Source of the DNA: Sulfurospirillum tamanense
GTDB taxonomy: Bacteria; Campylobacterota; Campylobacteria; Campylobacterales; Campylobacteraceae
Reading direction: 5' to 3'
Assembly (NCBI RefSeq): GCF_016937535.1
Contig: NZ_JAFHKK010000005.1
Location: 39,936 to 103,935 of the forward strand
DNA length: 64,000 bases
Shown: one piece after another, positions 1-9,061 of the stretch
Position numbering within the stretch: the first letter of the stretch is position 1
Layout: every line of letters begins with the position of its first letter
Notes under the pieces: model-generated
What the model was told of the DNA's origin: nothing
Databases searched by the model: none
What the model saw: only the letters and a program-made list of their open reading frames with translations
Translations under genes and position numbers: made by a program

Positions 1-1
1 G

Positions 2-661
2 GGTTTTTTAGCCCCTTACACTACGACACTAAAAGAAGTCCGCGGCGGCACTGCGACCGTTGCTGACTCTCAGGACCTTGTAATCGGCTCTAGCGGCATT
101 GTCCTTCATCAATTTGACGAGGGGAAATCTTCTATCATTGCACGCGCTAGCGTCACAGGCAAAGCCAATGGTCTTGCAACACTGCAATTTGAGGTGTTTG
201 ACCTCTTAGAACAATCTGCTTTTCCTTTGCCTGGACTTACCCCAAAGCAAGGTGATACGGTTATTTTAAACTACCTTTATGACCGTGCGCTTATTGTTGC
301 ACCCAACAGCATTGTCTTTAATGAAATCACAGGCCACTTCACAGACATTCAGTGGGTGCATCCTGACCTCGTGGGAGCGTATCTTGCTAGCGAATACACT
401 CCAAGTCCTGATCGCGACACCTTTAGAAAGCTTTGCCAGGCCCACAGTACAGGGATTATCTTTTTTGCACTAAATTTCAAAGGCTACTTTGCAGACTGTC
501 AAAGTTTCAAAGTGTTAAAAACCCTTGATTCTGGTCGCATTAGTAGCTATCAACTCCCCTTTTATACTCGCATAACAGGCATTGAAAGCGCCTTTTGGAA
601 ATTTGGCTCAAGTCAAATAACCGACTACAACGCCCACTATGGCAACTTACTGGTCAAGTAA
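2..661 (+). CDS. Plasminogen-binding protein N-terminal domain (PGBA_N) protein, 5' end outside window
   Basis: The reading frame is open from the first bases of the window to the TAA at 659-661, so the N-terminus is missing; about 219 residues are visible. The sequence (starting GFLAPYTTTLKEVRGGTA, later KQGDTVILNYLYDRALIVAP) resembles the PGBA_N family, named after Helicobacter pylori PgbA. As I remember it, pgbA (HP0508) lies directly before glcD (HP0509), and the same order is seen here. Plasminogen binding was shown for the H. pylori protein, whose Lys-rich C-terminal tail is absent here, so this family member more likely has another, unknown envelope role. Function is inferred from the family only. 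Confidence 0.7.
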   Translation, partial: GFLAPYTTTLKEVRGGTATVADSQDLVIGSSGIVLHQFDEGKSSIIARASVTGKANGLATLQFEVFDLLEQSAFPLPGLTPKQGDTVILNYLYDRALIVAPNSIVFNEITGHFTDIQWVHPDLVGAYLASEYTPSPDRDTFRKLCQAHSTGIIFFALNFKGYFADCQSFKVLKTLDSGRISSYQLPFYTRITGIESAFWKFGSSQITDYNAHYGNLLVK

Positions 662-663
662 CC

Positions 664-2043
664 ATGGATGCTTTACATGTAAAGTGGTTTGAGGAACTTT
701 TAGGGGTGGAAAACGTTTACGCCGACAAGGCCCATTTGCTTGCTTACTCTTACGATGCGACCCGCACGACGTATGAGCCTGATTTGGTCCTTTTCCCACG
801 CCACGAAGCAGACGTACAAGCCATTTTACGCTACTGCAACACCCACCGCATCATCATCACCCCACGCGGGGCGGGTAGCGGATTTACAGGTGGTGCGCTT
901 CCCTCAAACGGGGGCATCATCCTGGCCCTTGAAAAACACATGAACAAGATTTTAGAAATCGACATGGAAAACATGGTCGCTGTAGTAGAACCCGGTGTCA
1001 TCAACATGGACTTACAGCGTGCCGTGGAAGCCAAAGGGCTCTTTTATCCGCCAGACCCTGCAAGCGAAGAGTACTCCACCCTAGGGGGCAATGTGGCCGA
1101 AAACGCAGGAGGTATGCGCGCGGCAAAATACGGCATCACCAAAGACTACGTCATGGCCTTGCGTGCCGTGTTACCCAACGGCGAAGCCATAGGTGCTGGC
1201 AAACGCACCATCAAAGACGTAGCAGGCTACAACGTAGCGGGTATCTTAATCGCTAGCGAAGGCACCTTGGGCATCATCACTCAAATCACCCTCAAACTCA
1301 TCGCCAAACCCAAGCTGAAGCAAACTGCTATGGGTATTTTTCCTAGCGTCAAAGACGCCATGAACGCCGTGTATAAAACCATGGCAGCAGGCGTCACACC
1401 CGTAGCGATGGAGTTTTTAGACAACCTCACCATTCGCGCCGTGGAACAAAAATACGCCAAAGGCTTGCCTGTAGACGCCGGGGCTATTCTCATCACCGAT
1501 GTGGATGGAAACTTAGACGAAGAAATCACCACCCAACTCGTTACCATTGAAGCCATGTTTTTAGCTAATGGCTGCACCTCCTTCAAGCGCGCAAACACGG
1601 CCGAAGAAGCCAAAGAGTTGTGGTTTGCCAGACGCAACGCGAGCCCTTCCATCACCGTGTACGGCAGCAAAAAACTCAACGAAGACATCACCGTGCCGCG
1701 TAGCAAACTGCCCGAACTCTTAGATGTCATCAATGCTATCGCCCAAAAATATGAGGTAAAAGTGCCCTGTTTTGGCCATACAGGCGATGGCAACGTGCAC
1801 ACCAACGTCATGGTGGATGGCACTAATCCCGAAGAGCTTGAAAAAGGCCACAAGGCCATCAAAGAGATTTTTCAAGCGACTGTCGATTTAGGTGGCACCT
1901 TGAGTGGCGAGCATGGCATAGGACTAAGCAAAGCCCCTTACATGACCATGGCGTTTACCGAGGGTGAAATGGAACTCTTTCGCTCCATCAAACGCGCCTT
2001 TGACCCTAACAACATCCTTAACCCTTTTAAAATGGGTCTCTAA
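664..2043 (+). CDS. glcD: FAD-linked oxidase, glycolate/D-lactate dehydrogenase GlcD family
   Basis: Flavoprotein of the GlcD/D-lactate dehydrogenase family (459 residues), oxidising a 2-hydroxy acid and passing electrons towards the respiratory chain. The N-terminal FAD_binding_4 domain shows GSGFTGGALP (about 71-80) and GGNVAENAGG (141-150). The C-terminal FAD-oxidase domain has GHTGDGNVH and GEHGIG, which carry conserved His residues of the active-site region. The frame extends upstream to 595, but that would overlap the preceding gene; the ATG at 664, two bases after the upstream stop, matches family N-termini. No strong Shine-Dalgarno is visible, so it may be translationally coupled. It carries a TTACATGTAA palindrome at codons 4-6 (LHVK). 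Substrate (glycolate or D-lactate) cannot be decided. Confidence 0.88.
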   Translation: MDALHVKWFEELLGVENVYADKAHLLAYSYDATRTTYEPDLVLFPRHEADVQAILRYCNTHRIIITPRGAGSGFTGGALPSNGGIILALEKHMNKILEIDMENMVAVVEPGVINMDLQRAVEAKGLFYPPDPASEEYSTLGGNVAENAGGMRAAKYGITKDYVMALRAVLPNGEAIGAGKRTIKDVAGYNVAGILIASEGTLGIITQITLKLIAKPKLKQTAMGIFPSVKDAMNAVYKTMAAGVTPVAMEFLDNLTIRAVEQKYAKGLPVDAGAILITDVDGNLDEEITTQLVTIEAMFLANGCTSFKRANTAEEAKELWFARRNASPSITVYGSKKLNEDITVPRSKLPELLDVINAIAQKYEVKVPCFGHTGDGNVHTNVMVDGTNPEELEKGHKAIKEIFQATVDLGGTLSGEHGIGLSKAPYMTMAFTEGEMELFRSIKRAFDPNNILNPFKMGL

Positions 2044-2888
2044 TGCGCTTTCTTCATTACGTGGAATTGCTTAAAAAAATCAAAGACAAGCAACTCATGC
2101 ACTACGCTTCATCGCTGAGCTTTCACACCATGCTTTCGCTGATTCCTGTGCTTTTGATTTCCATGTCTATTTTTACGCAACTGCCAAGTTTTGAAGTCTA
2201 TTATGAGAAAATGACTGCGTTTATTTTCTCGTCCCTTTTACCCTCCCACCAGGAAGTCATCTCGGGCTACATTGAAACGTTTTTGAGCAACACCGTAGGT
2301 ATGGGCGTATTGGGTTTTGTGGTGGTACTTTTTACTTCGATGATGTTTTTTTTAGAATACGAGTACATTATTAACACGCTTTTAAATGCCAAAAGGCGTA
2401 GTTTTTGGCAGTCACTCTCTTCTTATTGGACGCTCATTACCCTAGCACCCTTGGGGCTTGGAGTCTCTTTTTATATTTCCGGGGTCTTACACCGTATGCT
2501 TCAAAGCTCAGACTTTACCAAGTGGATTAATATTTTGGCCATTTTTCCTTACCTCATCGTTTGGGCACTCTTTTTTGCCACCTACATGATCTCTTCTGGC
2601 AAACACCTCTCGCCACGCCTTGTGGCCCTAGCTTCGTTCATTGCCTCGCTCATTTGGTATTTGTGCAAAAACCTTTTTGTCTATTATGTGGCATATAATA
2701 CGTCTTATTTGAGTATTTATGGCTCGTTTAGCGTTGTGGTGTTTTTCTTTGTTTGGATTTATCTTTCGTGGATTATCTTTTTGTATGGCGTCAAATTGTG
2801 TGCTTTTTTAGAGGAGCAAAAAGGGCACTCCACCCAAGAGAACAATCCCCACCGCCAAGAAGCGCCAGCGGATAGCCAGTACGCTTAA
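2043..2888 (+). CDS. YihY/BrkB family inner-membrane protein
   Basis: A 281-residue polytopic membrane protein of the YihY/virulence factor BrkB family (historically mislabelled ribonuclease BN). About six hydrophobic segments are visible, with the family-typical N-terminus (ASSLSFHTMLSLIPVLL) and a C-terminal transmembrane segment (VVFFFVWIYLSWIIFLYGV) before a polar tail. The ATG overlaps the glcD stop by one base (TAATG), implying an operon with glcD. Its 3' end overlaps convergent comEC by 81 bp, so the polar tail is read on both strands. Molecular function is unknown; some relatives have been proposed to be transporters. Confidence 0.8.
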   Translation: MRFLHYVELLKKIKDKQLMHYASSLSFHTMLSLIPVLLISMSIFTQLPSFEVYYEKMTAFIFSSLLPSHQEVISGYIETFLSNTVGMGVLGFVVVLFTSMMFFLEYEYIINTLLNAKRRSFWQSLSSYWTLITLAPLGLGVSFYISGVLHRMLQSSDFTKWINILAIFPYLIVWALFFATYMISSGKHLSPRLVALASFIASLIWYLCKNLFVYYVAYNTSYLSIYGSFSVVVFFFVWIYLSWIIFLYGVKLCAFLEEQKGHSTQENNPHRQEAPADSQYA

Positions 2889-4073
2889 TCCCAAATACCC
2901 CACCAACGCCCAAAGGGGAGTAGGCACCTCTGCTCCCTCCATCCGCCACGCCAAAAAAGGTTCTAACACGCCATCTAGCGCCCCGCCCAACCCCATTACA
3001 TGTAAAGCCGCACTTAGGGGGTAAAACCCAATAAATACAATACTCAAAGGAATGGAGCCTACCTGCTGCCATGAAGTCAAAGGAAACCAATAATGCACCG
3101 GAATATTCATAGCTAAAAAGACCCACACGTTTAACAACACCGCGTGCATGGGCGCGCTAAAACGGTCTTTAAAATGGTGCAAATACAGAAAAATGTAAAA
3201 CACTCCAAAGACCGAAAACCAAAACCCAATGTGCAACACCAAATGAGGGAAAAGCACCAAGATGACCCCCACAGTTAATGCCAGTGTCCCAAAAGAGAGC
3301 AGTTTTATGTGACGCATCAACAAGAAAAACCCAAAACACGCCATGACAAAAGCGCGCAAAAAAGAGGGTACAAAATCAATGAGCCACAAATACCCAAAAG
3401 CCAACCCAAGCATAACCACACCCAAGTCAAACGTGGCGTTACGGTAGGGAAAATAGCGGTTTTGAAAAAAACGGTACAAAGGACGAAGCAGTCCATACCC
3501 TAACGCCAAAAGCACCCCAAGGTGAAACCCGCTAATAGCCACCAAGTGCGAAACGCCCCAAAATAATACATCCTCACGCAGGTCTTTGGGTACAGGAGTG
3601 GCTAGAAAAAGCGCACTAAATAAGGCTTGCATTTTGGGGCTTTCGTGTTGGGCGTGGATTTTATACGAAAGCTGTTTTGCCACACCCTCGTCACTTTGGC
3701 GCAGGGCTTGCAAGGAAAAAGAAGGGGTAAAAAAGCGCTTGGAGAGGAAGTCTGAAAAACCCAAATTTTCAGTGATGGCGTAAACACTCACCTTTTCACC
3801 TGGCCTTACATGTAAGGTTTCTTTCCACGCCACCGTATATAGAGTGAAGTCTTTGGTTTTTACATGTAAGACGTGGTAGGGCTTGCCGTTTTTACTCAAA
3901 CGGGCGTCACTTAGGAGTAGTTCTCCCTCTACATACGCCCGCCCTTCTTGTGTGAAACTTTGGTACTGGGCGTAAATCACACTTACATGTAAAGCAAACA
4001 GCAACGCCAAAACGCCAAAACAAACCGCTACCTCTTTTGCATTAGCAAACAGACGTAACGGTGCAAGGGTCAA
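2808..4073 (-). CDS. comEC: ComEC/Rec2-family DNA uptake channel, competence domain only
   Basis: Inner-membrane channel protein for natural transformation, thought to pass single-stranded DNA into the cytoplasm. The 421 residues contain an N-terminal soluble region with hydrophobic anchor (1-35) and the multi-helix Competence domain with the family signature HLVAISGFHLG (near 180). There is no C-terminal metallo-beta-lactamase domain, as I recall for Helicobacter and Campylobacter ComEC, so a separate nuclease would be needed. The start appears to be TTG at 4073, overlapping the dnaB stop (ATTTGACC), which suggests translational coupling; no internal Met is close. The gene contains four exact TTACATGTAA copies, all read as LHV. 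Confidence 0.85.
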   Translation of the reverse strand: MTLAPLRLFANAKEVAVCFGVLALLFALHVSVIYAQYQSFTQEGRAYVEGELLLSDARLSKNGKPYHVLHVKTKDFTLYTVAWKETLHVRPGEKVSVYAITENLGFSDFLSKRFFTPSFSLQALRQSDEGVAKQLSYKIHAQHESPKMQALFSALFLATPVPKDLREDVLFWGVSHLVAISGFHLGVLLALGYGLLRPLYRFFQNRYFPYRNATFDLGVVMLGLAFGYLWLIDFVPSFLRAFVMACFGFFLLMRHIKLLSFGTLALTVGVILVLFPHLVLHIGFWFSVFGVFYIFLYLHHFKDRFSAPMHAVLLNVWVFLAMNIPVHYWFPLTSWQQVGSIPLSIVFIGFYPLSAALHVMGLGGALDGVLEPFLAWRMEGAEVPTPLWALVGYLGLSVLAIRWRFLAVGIVLLGGVPFLLL

Positions 4074-5485
4074 ATAGGCGTCACTTCGATCTTGGCTTCT
4101 TTGGCGCCCTCGTAGATGATTTCTACAGGCACCCCGCCACGGTCCACAAAGCGCGTGCAGGCTTTTTGGAACATAAGATTAGCGATACCCACGGGGCCGT
4201 TACGGTTTTTGCCGACAATGACTTCAGACTCCTCTTCAGGCTTTTCAAAAAAAGTGCTTCTGTACTCTTTGCCTTCTGCTCTTGCGCGCTGTTCTTTCTC
4301 TTTTTCTTCACGCATGCGGTACACGTCATCACGGTAAACAAACAAAATCATGTCCGCATCTTGTTCGATGGCGCCAGATTCGCGAAGGTCACTAAGCATC
4401 GGGCGTTTATCGTGACGGCTTTCCACCCCACGGTTAAGCTGTGAAAGGGCAAGTACAGGCATTTTAAGTTCGCGTGCTAAAAGTTTGAGTCCGCGACTCA
4501 TTTCACTCACTTCCAAGTGGCGGTCTTTATTGCCCGTGCCTCCCATGAGTTGCAAATAATCGATGATGCACAGGCTAATCTCGGGGTGCTTGGACTTGAG
4601 CTTGCGCAGTTTGGAGCGCACATGGTGAATGTCAGCATTGCCATTATCATCCACAAAAAGCTTACGATTTTCCATGACATTACACGCATCGCTCAGGCGC
4701 GTCCACTCATCATCGTTCAGGTTGCCCACTTTGATTTTTTGGAGCGGAATGGAGGTTTTAGCACTCAGCATCCGCAGCATCAGTTGCTCAGCGGGCATCT
4801 CTAGAGAAAAAATCGCCACCCCTTTGTTTAAATCCAACGCCTTTTGCGCAAGATTCAAACAAAAGGCCGTTTTTCCCATCGCAGGACGCGCCGCAACGAT
4901 AATAAGGTCACCCTCCCCAAAGCCTGTAGTGAGGTGGTTTAGCTCTTTAAAACCCGTATCAAGCCCCACTACGCCTTGGTTGCCCCGCAGTTTCATCTCT
5001 TTGATGTGCGCCACCGTAGCACGCACCATTTCAGGGGACTCACGAAACTCCCTGTCGGTGGCTTCTTGGGTGATTTGGTAAAGCTTTTGCTGAATCACAT
5101 CCACCACATCCTTGGCAGGCATGTCCCGCTCTACGGCAATTTCGGTGATGTCTGAGGTTAGTCGCACTAGCTCGCGCTTGATGGATTTTTCTTTGACTTC
5201 GGTCACATAAGGGGCGATGGAAGGCAAGGGATTGGTGGAGATGACTTCAAGCATCACCTCTTCATCAAAGCGGTTTTCTTGGGCCAGTTTTTTGCGCACA
5301 AACTCTTCGTCAATGGGCAAATCCCCGCACTCACACGCTTCCATCGCTTCAAACATGTACCGATGTGCGGGCAAGTAAAAATCACTGGCCTTAAGGCGGC
5401 TTGCTACCTCTTCAAATTGGGTAGGATTAAAAAAAATAGAGCTCAAAATGGAGCGTTCGATGTTAATATTATGCAGGTTTTCCAC
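4070..5485 (-). CDS. dnaB: Replicative DNA helicase DnaB
   Basis: Hexameric 5'-3' replicative helicase, 471 residues. The N-terminal DnaB domain (about 1-110) is followed by the RecA-like C-terminal ATPase with Walker A ARPAMGKT (199-206), Walker B IIDYLQL (near 310) and the motif DADMILFVYRDDVYR. The start is GTG at 5485, sharing its G with the TAG stop of ispG (ATAGTGG), so the genes are likely co-translated. The 3' end overlaps the comEC start. No TTACATGTAA copy occurs in it, in contrast to its comEC neighbour. Confidence 0.96.
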   Translation of the reverse strand: MENLHNINIERSILSSIFFNPTQFEEVASRLKASDFYLPAHRYMFEAMEACECGDLPIDEEFVRKKLAQENRFDEEVMLEVISTNPLPSIAPYVTEVKEKSIKRELVRLTSDITEIAVERDMPAKDVVDVIQQKLYQITQEATDREFRESPEMVRATVAHIKEMKLRGNQGVVGLDTGFKELNHLTTGFGEGDLIIVAARPAMGKTAFCLNLAQKALDLNKGVAIFSLEMPAEQLMLRMLSAKTSIPLQKIKVGNLNDDEWTRLSDACNVMENRKLFVDDNGNADIHHVRSKLRKLKSKHPEISLCIIDYLQLMGGTGNKDRHLEVSEMSRGLKLLARELKMPVLALSQLNRGVESRHDKRPMLSDLRESGAIEQDADMILFVYRDDVYRMREEKEKEQRARAEGKEYRSTFFEKPEEESEVIVGKNRNGPVGIANLMFQKACTRFVDRGGVPVEIIYEGAKEAKIEVTPI

Positions 5486-6549
5486 TATTTTTCCCCTTCT
5501 TTGGCCGCTTTTTCCACTTCTTCTAAAAAGCGTGCCACCAGTTCGTCTTCTTTGAGTTTTGCCACCACTTCCCCTTTGCGCATCACAAGCCCCTGCCCTT
5601 TGCCAAAGGCAATGGCCACATCCGCGTGCTTGGCTTCACCTATGGCGTTGACCACGCATCCCATGACGGAGATATCAAGGGGCGTTTTGATGTGCTTGGT
5701 GCGCCGTTCCACTTCTTCCACGGCTTTGACAAGGTTGGATTCTAGCCGTCCGCAGGTGGGACAGGAGATGATATTGACTCCTGATTTGACCACGCCACTG
5801 TCTTTTAAGATGGCCTTACCCACGCGCACTTCTTCTTCCAGTTCGCCCGTCATGGAAACCCGAATCGTGTCGCCGATGCCCTCAAGCAACAACGTCCCTA
5901 GGGCGATGGAAGACTTGATGGTGGAGTGAAACAAGGTACCCGCTTCTGTGACACCAAGGTGAAAAGGGTACGGCGTAAGGGGACGCAGTAGACGGTACGC
6001 TTCCACCGTGCGCACCACGTCGCTGGCTTTGAGGGAAACTTTGATGTCCGTAAACCCCAAATCCTCCAAAAACTTGATGTTATAAAGCGCTGACTCGACC
6101 ATGCCCTTAGCAGTGGGGCCGTAGCGTTGGTCAAACTCTTTTTCCAGTGAACCCGAATTCACCCCGATACGAATGGGCAAGTTTCGCACTTGGCAAGCTT
6201 TGACCACTTCGGCCACACGACTTTTTTCGCCAATATTGCCCGGGTTAATGCGAATACCATCCACCACTTCCGCGGCAATGAGTGCCAAACGGTAGTTAAA
6301 GTGAATGTCCGCCACCAACGGCAACGAACTCTGCGCTTTAATGGCCGCCAACGCCCGCGCATCTTCGTAATCAGGCACCGCCACACGGACGATGTCGCAT
6401 CCTGCAAAATGGAGCCGTTTTATCTGTTCCAGTGTGCCTTCCACGTCGCGGGTGCGGGTAAAGGTCATGGATTGCACAGGAATAGGCGCGTCGCCACCGA
6501 TGGGAATACCGCCTAAAACTATCTGTTTTGTGGGATAACGTTGCAGCAT
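5485..6549 (-). CDS. ispG: 4-hydroxy-3-methylbut-2-en-1-yl diphosphate synthase (flavodoxin/ferredoxin)
   Basis: GcpE/IspG, the [4Fe-4S] enzyme converting MEcPP to HMBPP in the MEP isoprenoid pathway. It is 354 residues long, with N-terminal TIM-barrel signatures ([17 protein letters not shown]) and C-terminal cluster ligands in SCPTCGR and [11 protein letters not shown], including the conserved Glu. The ATG at 6549 follows an AGAG-type ribosome-binding site. It heads the ispG-dnaB-comEC run. Another MEP-pathway gene, ispE, lies at 45.3 kb. Confidence 0.95.
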   Translation of the reverse strand: MLQRYPTKQIVLGGIPIGGDAPIPVQSMTFTRTRDVEGTLEQIKRLHFAGCDIVRVAVPDYEDARALAAIKAQSSLPLVADIHFNYRLALIAAEVVDGIRINPGNIGEKSRVAEVVKACQVRNLPIRIGVNSGSLEKEFDQRYGPTAKGMVESALYNIKFLEDLGFTDIKVSLKASDVVRTVEAYRLLRPLTPYPFHLGVTEAGTLFHSTIKSSIALGTLLLEGIGDTIRVSMTGELEEEVRVGKAILKDSGVVKSGVNIISCPTCGRLESNLVKAVEEVERRTKHIKTPLDISVMGCVVNAIGEAKHADVAIAFGKGQGLVMRKGEVVAKLKEDELVARFLEEVEKAAKEGEK

Positions 6550-6560
6550 TAATTTCTCTT

Positions 6561-6701
6561 TTACGCGGTCATATTAGCTCTATGAGCGGATTTTTGAGGC
6601 CATGAAACGCTCAGGATGAGCGTTGGCCGAGAACCCTCGGAGATTTGTCAGGACGACAAATCGAGAATGAGCGAATAGGGCTAATACGACCGCGTTTTTT
6701 T
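6561..6701. repeat. About 140-bp element with 17-19 bp terminal inverted repeats and three inner hairpins (MITE or structured RNA)
   Basis: Non-coding DNA between priA and ispG. The ends ACGCGGTCATATTAGC (from about 6554-6570) and GCTAATACGACCGCGT (about 6680-6695) are near-perfect inverted repeats. Inside lie three perfect hairpins: AACGCTC-AGGAT-GAGCGTT enclosed by GGCC/GGCC, CCGAG-AACC-CTCGG, and GATTTGTC-AGGAC-GACAAATC. A run of seven T follows the right end on the plus strand, and T tracts flank both ends. It could be a miniature inverted-repeat transposable element with a T-rich target duplication, or a folded RNA read on the plus strand with the closing stem plus T-run as terminator. 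No second copy was seen in this window. Coordinates are approximate at the left edge. Confidence 0.6.
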
Positions 6702-6730
6702 AAGACATCTTAACACGCTTTTGCTTAGGC

Positions 6731-8575
6731 TCAGGAAAACGACACGGGGTCCATGTCGACTTCCACCAAGCGTCCTTTACATGTAAGGCCCGCTTGCACT
6801 AAAGCGCGTGGGGAGTCTGAGCGCAGTAACACGTGATAGCGGTATTTGCCCGCGATTTTTCCAATGTCGGAGGGGCCGTGTCCCACCACTTCTACGCGCT
6901 CTTTATACGCCGTAAGTTTGCCTAGCACTTCTTCCACGACTTTCTTACATGTAAGCTCATTGGCGTGAGAAACAAGCAAGCGCAGCAACCGTTTAAAAGG
7001 CGGATAAAGGCCTTCGCGGTGGGGTTTTTCTTCTTTTAAAAACCGTTCAAAATCGTCCATGTACGCGTGGAAAAATTCAGGATTCAGGGTTTGGAGGATG
7101 ACTTCTCCTTCGCCTTTTCGCCCACTGCGCCCTGCGATTTGAAGGGCTAAGGCTAAGGCTTTTTCCCGCGCGCGAAAATCCCCTTGAGCCAGTTGCGAAT
7201 CTAACCCCAAGATGACCGAAAGGCCGATGTCGTGATAATCATGCCCTTTACTGAGCATCTGCGTGCCCACTAGCACGTCTATCTCGCGGTTATTAAAGCG
7301 TTTTAGGAGAGACTTTAACTGCTTTTCCGTGCGCACTTCGTCGCGGTCAAATTGTTCAAAAACAATCTGTGGCAAGGTTTCGCGCAAGGTTTCTGTGACC
7401 TCAGAAGTGCCGATGCGACTCGCTTCCATGGTTTCACTTTCGCATTTTGGGCAGGTTTTAGGGATGGGGCTAGCAAAGTTGCAATAGTGGCACACAAGGG
7501 CGTTTTTGTGTTTGTGTAAGCTCATAGACACCGCGCAAAAAGGACACTCAAACCGCTCCCCGCACCCTTTACATGTAAGGTGTTTAAAATGGGCGCGCGT
7601 GGGGACAAAAACGATGGCTTGGCGTTTTTTTTCTACCACTTGCGCGAGTTTAGCGATGATAGTAGGGGTGAGTTCATGGTGCCCAGATTCGTACACGATG
7701 CTACGCGAACTTTGAAAGTAGGTCCCACGAAGGCGCATGGTGGGGAGTTTGTCGTAGCTTGTGAGGCTTGGAGTAGCAGACCCCAACACCACCCGCGCGC
7801 CCACGTACGTGCCAAGCATCAAGGCGACATCTTTGGCGTTGTAGCGGGGTCTTGAGGAGGATTTATAGCTCTCATCATGCTCTTCGTCCACCACGATGAG
7901 TCCCACTTCGCGCAAGGGCAAAAAGAGCGCCGAGCGCGGGCCCGCGACGATGCGCACTTCCCCTGTGTGAATGCGTGCGAGGATGTTTTGCTTTTGGACT
8001 TTGGAGAGTTTGGAGTGCCAAATGGCCACGCGCACCCCAAAGTGCCGCTCTAAGCGCTCTTTCATTTGGGGGGTGAGGCCGATTTCTGGCATGAGAAAGA
8101 TGGCGCTTTTTCCTTCACACAACACCTCTTGCATCAAAGCGAGGTAAATCTCCGTCTTTCCGCTTCCGGTGTCGCCAAAGAGCAAGGCTTTGTCGTGTTG
8201 GAGTAAAAAGGCTTTGGCTTTTTGTTGAGCGAGCGAGAGGGCTAACGAAGCGTTACATGTAAAGGGAATGGGAGGTGTTTTTTCTTTAGGGTAAGGCACC
8301 ATGAGTGCCAACGCTTCGCCCAAAGAAGACCCATAATACTCGCTAATAAACTTCGCGCACTGCATCTGCCACGAGGCAAACACGTCGCCCAAATCTTGGC
8401 TAATCTCTTTACATGTAAAGCTTGGCTTCTCGCACGCCTCCACCACCACCGCCTCTTTTTCGCGCCCTTGTAAGGGAACACGCACGCGCGTACCGATGGC
8501 TAACGCTTGGGATGAAGCGTAAGTTAAACACGGCTGCGCAGAGCCTAGAAGTGCAAGAGTGTAGTAGTGTGTCAC
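6731..8575 (-). CDS. priA: Primosomal replication restart helicase PriA
   Basis: 3'-5' superfamily 2 helicase that reloads DnaB at stalled forks, about 614 residues. Walker A is GDTGSGKTE and the DEEH box is in VVDEEHDES. The zinc-binding insert has cysteines in CKGCGERFECPFC and CHYC...CPKC spacing. The helicase C domain and the AGRSGRKGEGEV motif are present. I chose GTG at 8575, overlapping the preceding pilin-like stop (GTGA) and matching epsilonproteobacterial PriA N-termini; GTG at 8593 in the same frame is possible. It carries five exact TTACATGTAA palindromes, all read as TCK or TCN, the highest number of any gene here. Confidence 0.94.
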   Translation of the reverse strand: MTHYYTLALLGSAQPCLTYASSQALAIGTRVRVPLQGREKEAVVVEACEKPSFTCKEISQDLGDVFASWQMQCAKFISEYYGSSLGEALALMVPYPKEKTPPIPFTCNASLALSLAQQKAKAFLLQHDKALLFGDTGSGKTEIYLALMQEVLCEGKSAIFLMPEIGLTPQMKERLERHFGVRVAIWHSKLSKVQKQNILARIHTGEVRIVAGPRSALFLPLREVGLIVVDEEHDESYKSSSRPRYNAKDVALMLGTYVGARVVLGSATPSLTSYDKLPTMRLRGTYFQSSRSIVYESGHHELTPTIIAKLAQVVEKKRQAIVFVPTRAHFKHLTCKGCGERFECPFCAVSMSLHKHKNALVCHYCNFASPIPKTCPKCESETMEASRIGTSEVTETLRETLPQIVFEQFDRDEVRTEKQLKSLLKRFNNREIDVLVGTQMLSKGHDYHDIGLSVILGLDSQLAQGDFRAREKALALALQIAGRSGRKGEGEVILQTLNPEFFHAYMDDFERFLKEEKPHREGLYPPFKRLLRLLVSHANELTCKKVVEEVLGKLTAYKERVEVVGHGPSDIGKIAGKYRYHVLLRSDSPRALVQAGLTCKGRLVEVDMDPVSFS

Positions 8576-9051
8576 TGGGTCAGTGCGTTGCACAACTCTC
8601 CTGCGGGGGTGCAGGCAAATTGGCCCGTGCCTTGGGTGTAAGTGAGTGTCACAATAGAGGTGTTGTCAATGCGAAAAGTGTAAGTGTTTTGCGCTGTTTT
8701 TAACCAAGCGGCGGTATTGCCCGTGCTTGAGAGAATGGGGTTTTCTAGGATGTTTTCAGGGTTTCCCCCACTGCGCCAAAAGAGGTTCTGGCCTGCTGTG
8801 CCATAACTGGCATTCACATCATCCAAATTAGGCGGGTAGCCAACAGTGCCTTGCATGAGTCGCAATGACCGCTGCAAGGCAATGCCGCTACGAATGGCTG
8901 AGACTTGACTCGCCCCTTTGGTAATGGCCGCGTCCGTGCGCGTTGCCGCCAAACGCGGGATGGCCACCGCCGCGAGGATACCAAGAATGACAATAACAAA
9001 GACCATTTCAATCATGGTAAAAGCGGGTCGGATCAAGAGTTTATTTACCAT
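8572..9051 (-). CDS. Type IV pilin-like / pseudopilin protein
   Basis: A 159-residue prepilin-like protein. The short positive leader ends in a prepilin peptidase site (RPA/FTMIEMVF), followed by the hydrophobic helix VIVILGILAAVAIPRLAATR with the conserved Glu5. The C-terminal part has two Cys (FACTPAGELC) that could form a disulfide loop. It would be inserted in the inner membrane and, if processed, join a type IV pilus, type II secretion or competence pseudopilus. It lies 10 bp after a paralogous pilin gene and overlaps priA. No clear ribosome-binding site precedes the ATG at 9051. Confidence 0.82.
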   Translation of the reverse strand: MVNKLLIRPAFTMIEMVFVIVILGILAAVAIPRLAATRTDAAITKGASQVSAIRSGIALQRSLRLMQGTVGYPPNLDDVNASYGTAGQNLFWRSGGNPENILENPILSSTGNTAAWLKTAQNTYTFRIDNTSIVTLTYTQGTGQFACTPAGELCNALTQ

Positions 9052-9061
9052 CTAGGTTAAA

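Noticed and set aside
595..663. Longer N-terminus for GlcD starting at 595
   Set aside because: It would overlap the PGBA_N gene by 67 bp; ATG at 664 fits the family N-terminus.
1281..1862. 193-codon minus-strand frame opposite glcD
   Set aside because: Shadow of a well conserved gene; composition is typical of antisense reading.
4061..4444. 127-codon plus-strand frame opposite dnaB
   Set aside because: It is the complement of conserved dnaB codons, with no ribosome-binding site or recognisable domain.
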